Shown here piece by piece: positions 23,515 through 34,775 of a stretch of 64,000 nucleotides of DNA. The notes under the pieces are model-generated. The model ran no database searches. It was not told the DNA's origin and saw only the letters and a list, made by a program, of their open reading frames with translations. The position numbers and the translations under genes are program-made. Each line of letters begins with the position of its first letter. Positions within the stretch are counted from its first letter, which is position 1. This stretch comes from Tenrec ecaudatus (lineage: Eukaryota; Chordata; Mammalia; Afrosoricida; Tenrecidae): contig NC_134541.1 of NCBI RefSeq assembly GCF_050624435.1, forward strand, positions 11,400,995 to 11,464,994. The letters run 5' to 3'.

Positions 23515-24225
23515 TCCTCTAAACAAGGGGCTGGGGGTCGGCACAGACTGGCTGGCAGGGAGGAGAGTGGCTGTAGGCCCCGTGCTGAAGGAAAGGCTGC
23601 GGTCATGGACATGGGGGTCAGAGGGCTCTCTCAAGAGGACTGCCTGCCCCTTCTTGGCTGATGGCTGCTGTAATCAGTGGGGTGTGTGAGGGGTGTGTGT
23701 GGTTTCTCTAGACATGTCCCTCATACATTTCTTAACCCGGTCTCTCTTCCTTTTCTGAGCACTGCTTATGTGTCTATGTCTGCAAGAGTTTGGAAAACAA
23801 TCATTTTTAGTCAGTCACGGCACTTACTGCAAACACGTTCTTTTTGTTTTGTTTGAATGAAAATATCCAGAAAGATCCCATTGGTTGCCTTATGATCTCC
23901 CCCTCCCCCACCTCCACCCAGCCCTCACTTGGCCATCCTGTCGGACCAGTGCTCACTTCCTGCCCTCCGCCCTGTAAGGGCCTCCAGGCTATTATGCCAT
24001 GAGCCTTTGTCTGCCTCCCCCAGGCTCTGCTCTCTGTGGCTTCGCTGCTTCCTCCACAGTCCTCTCTGCTGGTGTGGGTAGGACACACCTTCCTGAGAGC
24101 CCCAGCTTTCCATGGAAGGAGAAATGGCCACAGCACCTTGGCTCTTCACCAGGAGACTCCTTCCTGGGGCCGGTCACCTGCTTGGGCTGTGGTGGACCAG
24201 CTCCCATCTTGGTGTCTTCCTGACT
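23515..24225. other. Intronic stretch, nothing assigned
   Basis: No gene or repeat recognised. Confidence 0.4.
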
Positions 24226-24229
24226 TGAG

Positions 24230-24465
24230 ACTGTACCTGCTTTTTGGACCTGTTAGCCGTGGAGACCAGTCCCTGGAGAAGGACAGCTTGCTCTGTGACG
24301 TGGAGGCCAGCGAAAGAGACGAAACCCGTCAGTGAGACAGACTGACACTGTGGCTGAGACGCTGGCTCACACCTGGCTACTAGTGTGCGGCCGGTGCAGG
24401 CCGGCAGGGTCACCTCCTACGATCCATGCGGCCACTTGATGGCATCCAACAACAATGACAGTTAC
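24230..24465 (+). mobile_element. RTE/BovB-type LINE 3' end
   Basis: 'gagaccagtccctggagaag' and the terminus 'ttgatggcatccaacaacaa' identify it. Confidence 0.8.
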
Positions 24466-24469
24466 AAGA

Positions 24470-25245
24470 ATAAGAGTTCCAGCCACTTAGGAATCCATAT
24501 TTAGAGCAGAGAGCCAAACATTGTCCTCCGCTTCCCTCTAGGACCGGAGGCATCAGCCCTTAGCAGTTTGGATCCCAGCATTCTAGACCTGCTGTCTGGG
24601 CGTCATGCTAGACACGTGTCACAGTTTACATGAATTAAATGAGTGAAGTAAAACGCAGGGGACAGAGTCAGTGTTACATTTTGAGGGTCCAATGGGGTCC
24701 GACAGCATGGCGAGTTCCCTCCTTGAAGATGCGTGCTGGGCTGCTTCAGGGCTCTAACAATTGACAGCCGGAGCTGGACATTTCTCTGTCTGGGGGCTGT
24801 CCTGTGCACAGGGGTACCAGCGACATCCCTGGACTCCCCATCCTTTGTGTCAGTGACACTCCCTGCCCCAGGTGTGACCACCAGAACTGGCTCCACGCAT
24901 CACCATGCGCCCCCTGGGGAAGCGCACAGGCCTCCTTGTGGCCTCTTTTCTCCAGCCTGCTTTCCTTGTTTTCTTTCTTCCCCCATCTCCCCAGCATCCG
25001 CCTGGAGATGTCACTTCCTGGGCTCTTTGCGTTATGATATTGGCAGAGAATACTGTCTCGTGGGTGTAGGGCCTCGTGCAGGTGGTTCAGCAAATATTTA
25101 CCGAGTGCTGGCTGACACCGACAGGGCCAGGTGTGGAGGTGTAGCTCCTGGTTGCACCAGTTGCCTTTTCCAGAAACATTGTCCCCAGGTGTTTCCCTGT
25201 CTGCTCGCCCGCCACGATGCTTGTTCTCTCTGGAAATCCAGGCAC
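24470..25245. other. Intronic stretch with faint L2-like end
   Basis: 'ggttcagcaaatatttaccg' near 25083 resembles an old L2/MIR 3' end. Otherwise nothing recognised. Confidence 0.4.
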
Positions 25246-25249
25246 ATAT

Positions 25250-26007
25250 TGTGTTAGTCTGGGCAGACTAGAAAAGCAAATTATAGACACTCGTGTGTAA
25301 GAAATAACTTTATATACAAGAGCAATTGAATATTGAGAAAACATTCCAGCCCAGTCCAGATCAAGTCCTTAAGTCTGATATTAGCTCATATGTCTGATAC
25401 CAATCTATAAAGTCCTCTTCTGACTTAGGCAACACATGCAATGACATCAATTTGATGTCAAAACGGTGTCAATTTGAGGATTAAGAGTGAAGGAGTCTAG
25501 CTTGTCAACCAGGATATAGCCAATGAGGCCTCTGTGTGGGCGTGGCCTTCTCCTGAGGATTCTGGGAACTCCTGTATTTCCTCCTTGGAGGTGGAAGATA
25601 GTCACTGTCAGCTCACTTCCTGTAAGACAGCCCTGTGGAGAAGACACATGTTGAAAGGCTGAGGGAGCCAGACCTCTGGAGCTGGGGAAGCCACATGGAG
25701 GCCCCTGCCAGCACTGAGATGCTTACAATGCCACTGGATCCACAACACTTCCTTCCCACTGGCCTGAGATCCTCCTGTATTCAGCATCATTGCCTGTTTA
25801 CTATGAGACTCAAGAGGACTTTATAGATTGGTATCGGACCTTTATAGATTGGTATCGGACCTATGGGCTAAAATCAGACTTATGGACTTGATCTGGACTG
25901 GGCTGGGATGTTTTCTCAATATTCAACTGCTGTTGTGTATAAAGCTCTTTCTTGTACACATATGTGTGTCTGTGAATTTGTTTCTCTAGTCTACCCAGAC
26001 TAACACA
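25250..26007. mobile_element. Head-to-head ERVL-like LTR pair (foldback)
   Basis: A reversed LTR 3' part (25250 to about 25455, starting tgtgttagtctgggcagact) faces a forward LTR lacking its first bases (about 25462-26007, ending 'ctacccagactaacaca'). The arms are inverted repeats of about 195 bp. The forward LTR carries a 21-bp tandem duplication of 'ctttatagattggtatcgg' near 25820-25865. Confidence 0.75.
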
Positions 26008-26009
26008 CA

Positions 26010-26700
26010 GTCTATCTTGTTTAGGGTCATGCTCTTTTTCACTGACCCTCCCTTTGCTTCACTAAGCATGATGTCCTTCTCCAGGGACTGCTGGTCTCTC
26101 ATTTGTAATGGTCCCTCAGGTTTGCAAAGCACGTGACCTGAAGCATGCGCGTGACCATCCTTTACTTTGATAGAGCCTTCTTCTGGCTGTACTTCCTGTG
26201 AGAGATTTGCTTGTGATCTGACAGTCCATGATATATGTACTCGCTGTTCTTTGCCAGGATCATACTTCCAAGCCATCCCGTCTCCCTTATTTATTGGCCA
26301 GCCGTCGCATGAGTTTGATGGGAGTACAAATCCTGGCGTGGGGCAGGTGTACATCCTTGCTTGTCAACAATTTCAAGAGGAGGTCTTGTGCAGCAGGTCT
26401 GCCCGATGCAGTAGGCAGTCGGTTGAGTTCTTGATACCATGGGCGTCGATTGTGGATCCAAGTCCAATGAAATCCTTGACAGCTTCGAGCTTTTCTCTGG
26501 TTCTCCGTCTAGTTTGTGAGGATTTTTGCTTTCTGTTCGTTGAGTCGTAATCCGTTCTGATCTTCATCATCACTAATTGCTTCGAGGCCTCTTTGCTGTA
26601 CAGCGAGCATCGATGCGCCCTCTACATTTCGCAGGTTGTTCTTAAGCCTTTTTTGGATCCTGATGCTGCGTTCTCCATAGAGGGCTTTTGTAGACACTAA
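26010..26700 (-). mobile_element. RTE/BovB-type LINE, diverged
   Basis: Minus strand frames include REKLEAVKDFIGLGSTIDA (about 26510-26440), the RTE thumb motif, and GLRLNEQKAKILTN upstream. 'atgatgtccttctccaggga' near 26068 is the RTE 3' region. It is more diverged than the 20260 copy. Confidence 0.75.
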
Positions 26701-26704
26701 ACTC

Positions 26705-28105
26705 GCTAGTCCTCATAGTAAGTAGTCAAGGCGGGTTTCCCTGTTGCCCCTTTGTACATAAGGAAATAATGGGGCTCAAAGAAGATTGAGGAAGGGTGAT
26801 TGGAAATTTCCAGAATGGTTAAAGGCGACAGTTGGATGACGTGTGACCAGCATTTGATGCCACTGAGCCGTATGGGTGAAGATCGTTGCACTTCAGTCTG
26901 AGCTCCGCTCTCACTCAGACCACAGGTAGTGCGGGTGTCGGTGCCTGGAAACATCCGTCATTCGAGGGAGTCTCATGTATTTTAGAAGACACACTTGCCA
27001 GTTGTAAACTACCGTAGAACCAGCCATGGATTGATGCGTCGCTCAGGTGACCAAGGATAAACTCCCCAATCGGACTCAACAGCTGTTAAACAACACACTG
27101 CAATACTCTTGCCTGGGAATCAGGAGAAAGAACCATCATGCAAAATTTAAAAACCCCTTACCAAAAATCCTAATAGACGTCTCAGGCGCTCCGAAGTGTT
27201 CATGAATATTAACCACCTGTAGTAAAGCTCTTTAAAAAACATGACTGTGCTCCCCCCCACCACCCCAGCTTTATTTGTGTGAAATATTGTAGCTGTGGCC
27301 CCAAAGTATGAGAGAAATCATTGTGAACTTTGAGTCTGATTTGGGGGCTGAATTCAATATGGTTGAGTTGACATTGCCAACACTTTTGAGGGGAGAAATG
27401 TGATTAAAGCTGCTAAGGTGTGTATCAAGAGGTGTGAGATTGTTAACCACAAAACACAGAACCCAGACCACTGAAGAGGTTGAAAAGTGACTGTTAATTT
27501 GGGTAGAAATAGCTCGATGGCCATAGTGTATCCAAGACAGTGATATGTGAGAAGGCTGAATGCCTCCTTAGTGGTTTAAAGCCCTGGAAAAAGGAATTTA
27601 TAAGTGTAATTTGGGGGCCTTAGAATCAATGATTCGCTTTTCTGTGATTTCTTGCGGGAAGCTTTTCATGTGGATTTGGAATGAATTGGGTTTAAGGAGC
27701 GAGGTGTCACTGTACGGCAGACTCCAGCCCTTCTCCACCAGATAGATCAGCTGCTGCTTCCAGGTGAGTAGCGTCCCCTGCTGGGTTAGCTGTGCTCTGG
27801 AGTGCCCATCAGAGACTGAGGATGACTGGGATTTCCCAGTGTGTTCGACCTCAGGATCTTTGGGTAATGTTTCTTATGAACCCCACCTACAAATCAGTGG
27901 TGTTCGTGAAGTTCACCCAGGCGGGTCTCTGTCATTAACAGTTCATTTCCAAGTGTTTTTAGCACCTCACATGGACACTGGGTCCCCTTCCCTTCTCTCA
28001 CTGGGGCTCCTTTCCTGCGAGTGAACTTCGTCTCTATTTCATACGGCATCCACCCTCTGAGGTCTGATGCGTTCACTCAGCAGCATGCTTTTCTCAAGGT
28101 TGATC
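26705..28105. other. Intronic stretch, nothing assigned
   Basis: AT-rich sequence with no recognised gene or repeat. Part could be very old repeat. Confidence 0.4.
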
Positions 28106-28117
28106 CACGTCATAGCG

Positions 28118-28314
28118 CGGCGGTTCTCCACCTTCCTTCCTCATGCTGCGGCCCCTTCGTACAGTCCCTCATGTGGTGGTGACCCCCAATCATACAATTA
28201 TTTCTGTTGCTACTTTATCACTGTCCTTTTGCTACTGTTGTGAATCGGGCAATCCCTGTGAAAGGGTCGTTCAACCCCCCAAAGGGGTCACGACCCATAG
28301 GTTGAGAACTGCTG
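28118..28314 (+). mobile_element. SPIN (hAT) short non-autonomous copy
   Basis: Starts cggcggttctccaccttcc and ends 'aggttgagaactgctg'. Flanks tcatagcg (28110-28117) and tcatagta (28315-28322) match 6/8; the two mismatches are at a CpG, consistent with deamination. Same internal junction as the copies at 7294 and 62873. Confidence 0.95.
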
Positions 28315-28477
28315 TCATAGTATGTACCAGGGGGCCTCAAAATGTTCGTTGGAAAAAATGGAATGAGAAAATAATGCAATGTTTCCCCTGTCTGGTCAGA
28401 GCTCTCTTAAATCCAAACTCGATTTCTCTCTCCTACTGGGTAAAATAATCCATTGTACGTTGACACCTCATTTGGTT

Positions 28478-28575
28478 GATCACGGGCTTGGAAACCCACA
28501 GGAACAGTTCTGCTTTGTCCTGTAGGGTCGCTGTGAATCGGAACGGACATGATGGCAGCGTTCGGTTTTTGAGTT
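28478..28575 (+). mobile_element. AfroSINE 3' fragment
   Basis: 'ttggaaacccacaggaacag' to 'cggacatgatggcagcg'. The head half is missing. Confidence 0.7.
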
Positions 28576-28579
28576 TTTT

Positions 28580-29070
28580 GGCTATTGTGAAGTGTTCCTG
28601 TGCACATGGCTGGACACAGCTCAGTTTGAGGTCTTGAGATCTAGTCTCCGCCTCTGGTTTGGTTTTGATTTTAGACCACATGGCATTTATTGGTGTAAGA
28701 AAACATCTATACTCAAACATATATGTTATGCTTTTATTTATTTGGCTGAAACACAATGATCTAATGTTGCTTTTCTCTCGAAGGACCTGAAGATCTAAGA
28801 GCAATGGCTTTCTCTTACTCACTGACGTGTCCCTAAGAGTTTAGTACAGGGCTTCTAATTGGGCATTTAGTAATATTTATTAGGTATTAATAATTAGTAA
28901 ATACCCGTTGAGCATAATAAGAGGGTGTTTTGCTTGTTTTAACGAATCTCCAGTCCTTGATTCTTTGAAGACAATTCCAAAATCAGAGTTTGAACACTGG
29001 GAAAGTGGCTGGTAATTATTTGGAAAAATTTACTAATGGTATTAGTGTCTAGCTCTTGGTATATTTGACC
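28580..29070. other. AT-rich intronic stretch
   Basis: Contains 'taggtattaataattagtaa' near 28880. No repeat or gene assigned. Confidence 0.4.
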
Positions 29071-29074
29071 TTCT

Positions 29075-29272
29075 CAGTGCCATGGGGTCAATTCCGACTC
29101 ATAGCGACCCTACAGGACAGGGTAGACCTGCTTCTGTGAGTTTCTGAGGCTCTAATGCTTTACAAGGGCAGACGGCCTCCCCTTTTTGTCTTGGAGTGGC
29201 TGGTGGTTTCAAACTGCTGACCTTGCAGTTAGCAGCTCAATGTATAACCCCTGCACCACCAGGGCCCCAGGT
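29075..29272 (-). mobile_element. AfroSINE, near full length
   Basis: Clean reversed copy from 'tgccatggggtcaattccga' to 'caccaccagggcccc'. Confidence 0.92.
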
Positions 29273-29649
29273 ATAGTTGACCTTCAGTCATACTGAAGGC
29301 CACCCTGGGATAAGCACCCTGGGATAACCAGTAGGCTGGCAGTTCAAATACACCAAGGGGGTTCTCAAGGAAGGAGGGCAGCCTGTGTCTGAAAGGTCAC
29401 AGCTATTGAAACCCAGGGCCCCCTGGCATTTTGTGGAATATTATCTCAGACACCAGATGCTCCACCTCACCCTTTCTAGGCAGCCGGGAATTCCATCTCT
29501 TGGATGGTCCGAGTTTCTTTAGCCTTGCCCTTCCTTGCTGCCGCAGCCCTGACCGGCTAGCTTAGGCTGATATCTTGATGTGTGGAACCTTCTGCTAGAA
29601 ACAATATATACAACCAACCTGCCTGTATCATTCTCTTAACTACATTTGC

Positions 29650-29830
29650 CATCAGTGGCGCTGCCGGGTAAGTTTTGGTCTGCTAGCACAAACCAGCATT
29701 TCAAACCCACCATCTGCTCTGAGGGGCAAAGGTGAGGCTGGTTGCTCCCGTAAAGATGTACAGCCTCGGGAAATCTATAGAGGATCACTGTGAGTCGGAG
29801 CTAACTCGAGGGCAGTGGATTGTTGTGTTG
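29650..29830 (+). mobile_element. AfroSINE
   Basis: 'ttcaaacccaccatctgctc' and 'ctgtgagtcggagctaactc' mark it. The head is diverged. Confidence 0.82.
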
Positions 29831-29850
29831 GAAAGAATACAGCAGTGAAT

Positions 29851-29853
<3 letters not shown>

Positions 29854-29887
<34 letters not shown>

Positions 29888-29907
29888 AGCCAGCCAGCCA
29901 GCCAGCC
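29854..29907. repeat. (GA)n then (CCAG)n microsatellite
   Basis: GA repeats at 29854-29885 continue directly into CCAG units to 29907. Confidence 0.95.
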
Positions 29908-29909
29908 AT

Positions 29910-31415
29910 CATTACAGGCTGGTGATTGGATGGGAGAGAATATGAATTCTGCAAATAGAACGGTGTGTTCTTACAAATACCGCCCTCCCTTCTTTCTGTG
30001 CCTACCTTTCTCCCTGTCTCCTCCTCCTCCTCCTCTTCCTCCCTCCTTCCCCTCCCTTCTGATTTTTGCTTCTTCCATTTGGCTCTTACCTACATATCCA
30101 CCTCACACTTGAGTGGCCACCCGAGGCAGGGTGTTATTTGCACCAGGAAGCAGGGGTGGGGTGGGGCGGGGCGGGGCTTCCCAAGGTCTCCGTGTGCCAC
30201 CGGTCTTGGCACGGTGTGGACAGTGGCCGGCCGGAATGGGTTACTAGAAGTGAAACCTGCCCTGTCAGGCACCTTTTACTGGAACAAGGATGCTATTTTT
30301 AAGAATGACCAATTGCGTTTCCTCATGGAAATTTTGAGCGGCGGAGGCAGGCAGCTCGCAGGCTCACCCATCTTTCAGTTGCTGATGCCCCGGGCCCTTG
30401 CTGGCCGGGCAGGCTGGCAGGGGGCTCCTGGCTCTGTACCTCGCATTACACCCGGGGCCTGGCGTGTAGGAGGAAGGGGACAAGGAGGGCCCTCAGTGGA
30501 CAACAGATATGTAAGTCCTCATTGCCTGTCTGCTTGTCACTTCAGCTGGGAGATGCAAGGGGCTGGTGGACGGGTTTCTCACTCTGCCCTGTGTGCCGCG
30601 GGGTGGTTGGTGGGGTTGCTGACAGCGGGTCATTCAGGCGAGGGTCTTCCCATTGCGGTGCTGCGAGAATTGCAATTCCTCTTGTTTACATGTGTGTATG
30701 TCGCCCCAAAGTCCAAGCTGCCTTTTGGGGGGAGGCTTCTCCAAGCAGATGTGTTTGGCCTGAGCAGGCCAGCTCCCCAGGTGACCAGGAGGATGGGCAT
30801 GCAGGAAGATGGGTGTCCAAGAGCGAACTGCCCTTCAGGACAGTGGGCCTTGGGGATCAGGCACGCTGGTCCAGCTGTACCTCAAGCTCAAATCCACCTG
30901 GTGACCCCGTTTTTCCAGCCCGCTGTGCACTGACAGGATGATCCGGGCTGAGGGACGTGGGTCCCCTTCTCTTGTGAGAGCCCTTGGGTGCGGCCAGCAG
31001 CCTGGGCCGTGCTGTGCGATGCAGCCGCTGGCGGACAGAGGGAGTTTCCCGTTTCACCGGCACAGGGCTGCCTGCCCCTGCTCATCGGTACACAGTCGAG
31101 CTAATTAGTACCGGCTGTGTAGTCACCTGCTCAAGCTTGCTCTTCTTGGTCTTTCCAGATGAATCCCACTTTTTAAAATAAGTGATTGGGGTGTGGAAAA
31201 AGCATCTTTTAATTAGCCTCTGATAACCCCCCCCCCACCGCCAGTGAAGACAACTTAAAGAAAAACACCCATGTTCCGGGCATCGTGGGAAGAAAGAGTG
31301 GACGTGGGGTCCGGGTCTCAGCACCAAGAGCAGACCTCCATGTGGGCGTGGCCGCCACTGGGCGTGGCTGCTGTGCCGCAGGCCTGGCTTTGACAGTGTG
31401 GGCGTGTCTCTCCGG
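29910..31415. other. Distal intron 1, mostly single copy
   Basis: Includes a CT-rich tract at 30010-30060 and GGGGC repeats at 30156-30177. No repeat family or exon recognised; a possible home for conserved regulatory sequence near exon 2. Confidence 0.4.
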
Positions 31416-31418
31416 CAG

Positions 31419-31563
31419 GTGCTGCGAGTGGGTGAGATGCTGCGGTGGAGGGGAGCCCAGGCCCCGCACCGTCTGGCTGGGGCACCCTGAGAAGAGGGAC
31501 CAGAGGTACCCTCGAAATGTCATCAATAATCAGAAGTACAACTTCTTCACTTTCCTCCCTGGG
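31419..31563 (+). CDS. ATP9A: ATP9A coding exon 2
   Basis: Completes the split Gly codon and adds 48 residues (about 24-71). The segment opens [19 protein letters not shown], a cysteine-rich cytosolic stretch that could be palmitoylated (inference). It ends with the N-terminal P4-ATPase signature [16 protein letters not shown] just before the first membrane helix. The acceptor is ctccggcag and the donor is a strong gtaagt. Phase fits exon 1 (2+1) and ends in phase 0 for exon 3. The sequence is near-identical to the human protein as I remember it. Intron 1 upstream is 28 kb, usual for a long first intron. Confidence 0.97.
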
Positions 31564-31889
31564 GTAAGTATAGGCGGGGACCTGGTCCTGCTTTTCTTCC
31601 CATTCTCGAATGTGCAAGGCGGGGGCTTCAAATGAAAAATCACAGGATGAAGCCCCTCCAGATGAAGTTCCCATCGTGGCTGTTTGGCAAGTGCCCGGCT
31701 GGGTTTTCTCGGTGCCTCCTTTGCCACCGGCGACTTCTGCCTTTCCTGAGCATGTGCCGGGGCTTCGTCATGTGGCAAGCCCGCCAGTCTCCTCCTGGCC
31801 ATCTCACGTTGATCTGTCTACCCGGAGCAAAAAAGCTGTTGGGGACACAAGCATTGTCCCTTTCCCCACTGCCGTCACAGTGATTCGGC

Positions 31890-32055
31890 CTTGCTGGGAC
31901 CCCACAGGACAAAGTGCGCTCTCTGAGGCCCTAGATCGCTGGGGGAGCAGGCAGCCTCATCTTTCTCCCGCAGAGGGGCCGGTGGGTTTGAACGGTCGGC
32001 CTTTGAGTTAGCGTCCATACACTGAATCCGTTGTGCCACCAGAGTTCCTTTAGCA
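31890..32055 (-). mobile_element. AfroSINE
   Basis: 'ggcagcctcatctttctccc', 'gtgggtttgaacggtcggcc' and 'gttgtgccaccagagttcc'. Confidence 0.88.
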
Positions 32056-32519
32056 TTATATCTGAAACACCGAAAAGAAAAAAGAAAAGACAAGTCATGC
32101 TTAGAGTTTTTTTCTCCCTTCGCTACATAACACGCGTCGCAATATGGAGGTGCTGGGAGTTCAGGGAAGGAGACGGTGTATTTTAATCCTGCCACCTGGA
32201 GAGGGAATTGTTACTAACATGTTTCTGAGCTGCCGTTGATTTGTTTATGATTTTAGTCTGACCTTGCAGGGGTCCCTTGTTCATGTACACCCTTTCAGGT
32301 ACCTGTTCCCAGCAACCCTCTGGCCCACGAGCACGTAATGAAGTCCCTAGTTTATCCGGCCCGGTCTCAGCCTTTGGGGCAGCAGCAGCCACTGCTTCCA
32401 ATGCTGCAAGGAGGGCGGGGGGAAGGCGGGCCATGGAAAGACAGTGTTAGCAGACACACAGATGGACTGTGGACCAAGCAAAGATGTCACCTTGAGGTAG
32501 GCCTGGCCCAAGCCCTGCT

Positions 32520-32945
32520 ATTTTTCGTCACTTCATGTGTATGCCGAAGCTGGCTCAAGAAGAATCAGGAGAATCTGGAGCTAGAACGGCTGCTTTCTTT
32601 GGCTCTCGGTATTGGTGAACAAGACGGAAAGTGCCGTGAACGGCCAGGCAAACAAAGCCCGTCTGTGTTTGGAGGAACGACGGCCAGGACGCTCCTTAGA
32701 CGTGAGAAGGGCGAGACTTCATTTCGTGTTCTTTGGGCTCGCTATCAGACCGGTCCAGTCCCTGGAGAAGGTCGTCGCCCTGGTGACGGAGAAGGTCATC
32801 AGTCAAAGATGAAGCCCCTCAGTGAGCTGGATGGACACAGGCCCGCAACAATGGCTCAAACACAGCCGTGATGGTGAGGCTGATACAGGACCCGGCGGTG
32901 TGTCATCCTTTTCTTGGGACCCAGTCAGCAAGCGCAGCAAGCACC
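32520..32945 (+). mobile_element. RTE/BovB-type LINE 3' end
   Basis: 'gagctagaacggctgctttc', 'ggtccagtccctggagaagg' and 'acaatggctcaaacacagcc' occur in RTE 3' order. Heavily frameshifted. Confidence 0.75.
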
Positions 32946-33064
32946 TCACGCCAACAGCTTTGGATCCAGTTAGAGTTTTATTTTAAGGGTGGTTTTAACC
33001 ATCCTACCGTCTCTGGCTTCCCAAATCTCAGTGTCTGAGATTTAGAGTCTCAGGTATTTCCTCC

Positions 33065-33665
33065 CCCGCCAGTGTCCACAGGCTTTATTTGATTGGTCAG
33101 TGTGCTTTGGAAGGAGACAGGTCATCAATCCTACTGCTTCCAATCCCAGAAGAGCTGTACCCAGGACAGGCACGGTGCCAATGGGCCCATGGGGACGGGA
33201 CTGCTTTGTCGGCCTCTTGTAGAACCAGTCAGAGCCACGAGACTTGTTGTCACCAGCTCCTCCGGCTGAAACCAGAGGCTGATTTCTTACTCGGCGCTCT
33301 TGGCCTAGTCACTGCCCTGAATGATGTTCCTGCCAATGGGAATACAGAAGTCCCCTCGGAGGGTGCCTGGCTTAGAATCTGCTGGGTTGGTCTCCCCCAG
33401 CATCACCTGGCCCGTCTCCACCACAATGGGTCCCGAGTTCATATACTTTACCAGCCCTGGGAAGAAGGGGCGGTCTTTCAGGTCAATGTAGTACTGCTTC
33501 AGGTGTTCCTGAGAGGCCTTAACCAACTTCATGCCCACCAGGCACAAAGCACTTGATGATGTTGCCCACCAGGCCACGCTCCATGCCGTCCAGCTTGGTG
33601 GCAATGAGGTGGCCCTCATTGTTGGCCATGGTGTGAGTCAGGTGGCGGGGGAGCAGGCAGCGTAT
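33065..33665 (-). pseudogene. NME2-like (nucleoside diphosphate kinase) processed pseudogene
   Basis: Intronless copy on the minus strand. From the ATG at 33629-33627 it reads [19 protein letters not shown] and GNIIKCF. A deletion and frameshift follow, then [30 protein letters not shown] and [14 protein letters not shown], then the region around [13 protein letters not shown]. Two in-frame stops follow, then EISLWFQPEEL and, after a 1-bp shift, a tail resembling the NME2 C-terminus. The catalytic His region (NIIHGSD in functional NDPK) reads NIIQGSD, so the active-site His is lost. About 11 residues before the VMLGETN motif are also deleted. An AATAAA signal sits at 33089-33084. It is a dead retrocopy; NME1 rather than NME2 as parent is less likely given the tail. 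Confidence 0.9.
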
Positions 33666-33719
33666 CTGCGGAGCTGAGTCTCCGATCTTAAAGCCATGTC
33701 ATCTGGAGCCCTTGATCAC

Positions 33720-34142
33720 TGTGTTAGGCTGGACTGACTAGAAAAACAAATTCAGTGACACTCAGGTATGTGTCAAAGAGACCTTTATATCAAGAAATAA
33801 TTGCATATCAAGGAAACATCCTAGCCCAGTCGAGATCAAGTCCATAAGTCTGACTGATACCAATCCATAAGTCCCTCTTCAGACTCATGCAGTCACAGGC
33901 AATGATGCAGAATGCAGGGAAATCACAGGCTGGTGGGTTCAAAGTCATGTGGATCCAGTGGCGGTGGCAGTTCTCTGGCAGCAACCAAGGCCAGCCAGCA
34001 GGAAGTTGAAGGTGGAGGCGGGGGAGTTCCCAGTGTTCTCTTTATGGGAAGGTCATACCTACAAGGGCTCACCATCAGGCTAAACTTAACCCCGACCATT
34101 TTGTAGATCTTCAAGTTGACATGAAACGATGTAACTGCCACA
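33720..34142 (-). mobile_element. ERVL-like (class III) solo LTR
   Basis: Reversed copy of the 16201 family: ends tgtgttaggctggactgact (left) and 'gatgtaactgccaca' (right). About 424 bp, shorter than the 16201 copy. Flanking pentamers atcac and gccac match only 3/5. Confidence 0.75.
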
Positions 34143-34394
34143 GCCACCAAGCTCGCCCCATGGCAGGGCAGGAGCAAGGCACCCAGGACCCCACCTCTGC
34201 CCTGCCTTAGCCTGGAGGAGACACAGCAATGCCCATTGGTCAAGGCCAGCTACCGGATAGGATGGAATTCCACTGGGTCCATCCATGGCTTTGACGTCAC
34301 ACTGTGGGCATGACTGCCCATCTTGTAATATTTTGATTCAATCTTAGACCATAGCATTTCCTATTGAAACATCTTCCCTAGACAGCATTTTAAA

Positions 34395-34585
34395 AGGCTT
34401 AACTGTAAGCCTTTGGCTACTAACCAGAAGGCTGGCAGTTCAAAACCCACCAGAGAAAGATGAGGTTCTCAGCTCCCACAAAGATCCACAGCTTTAGAAG
34501 CCCCAGGGGGCAGCGGCACTCTGCCTTGCACAATTACTCTGAGTCAGAATCAGCTTGACAGCCGTGGATTTGTTGTTCGATTTTT
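34395..34585 (+). mobile_element. AfroSINE
   Basis: 'ggctggcagttcaaaaccca' and 'ctgagtcagaatcagcttga', followed by a degenerate T-rich tail. Confidence 0.8.
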
Positions 34586-34609
34586 GGCGGTGGCTTAACC
34601 TGTGCTTCC

Positions 34610-34775
34610 AGGAGCAGCCCTGCGGGTTCTGTCGCTGAGCACCAAAAGGTCACTGGTTTGAACCCACTAACCACTGCGAGGGAAAGAAGGGGTCCTTCTG
34701 CTCCCCTCAAGATTATTCATCCCAGGAGACCCATGGGGCCGGTCTGTCCTGTTGCCCTGGGGCTGGAACTGTCCA
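34610..34775 (+). mobile_element. AfroSINE, diverged
   Basis: 'ggtcactggtttgaacccac' and 'gaaagaaggggtccttctgc'. Lies directly behind another SINE in the same direction. Confidence 0.7.

Larger units (their letters stand above)
3453..31418 (+). other. ATP9A: ATP9A intron 1
   Basis: A 28-kb intron bounded by the phase-2 donor after exon 1 and the acceptor ctccggcag. Its content is itemised in the repeat entries. No exon-like sequence with family resemblance was found inside it. Confidence 0.93.

Noticed and set aside
24733..25257. 174-codon open frame
   Set aside because: No recognisable domain, overlaps the start of the LTR foldback, and no splice or promoter support.
25250..26007. Single TIR DNA transposon with long inverted repeats
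   Set aside because: Other copies (16201, 33720) show asymmetric TGTGGCAG...AACACA ends as in class III LTRs, so two facing LTRs fit better.
29965..30933. 322-codon open frame in distal intron 1
   Set aside because: Low-complexity Ser/Pro start, no domain and no splice context; reads as composition-driven.
33305..33619. Possible functional NDP kinase gene
   Set aside because: Frameshift, internal deletions, stops and loss of the catalytic His; intronless with a poly-A signal, so a processed pseudogene.
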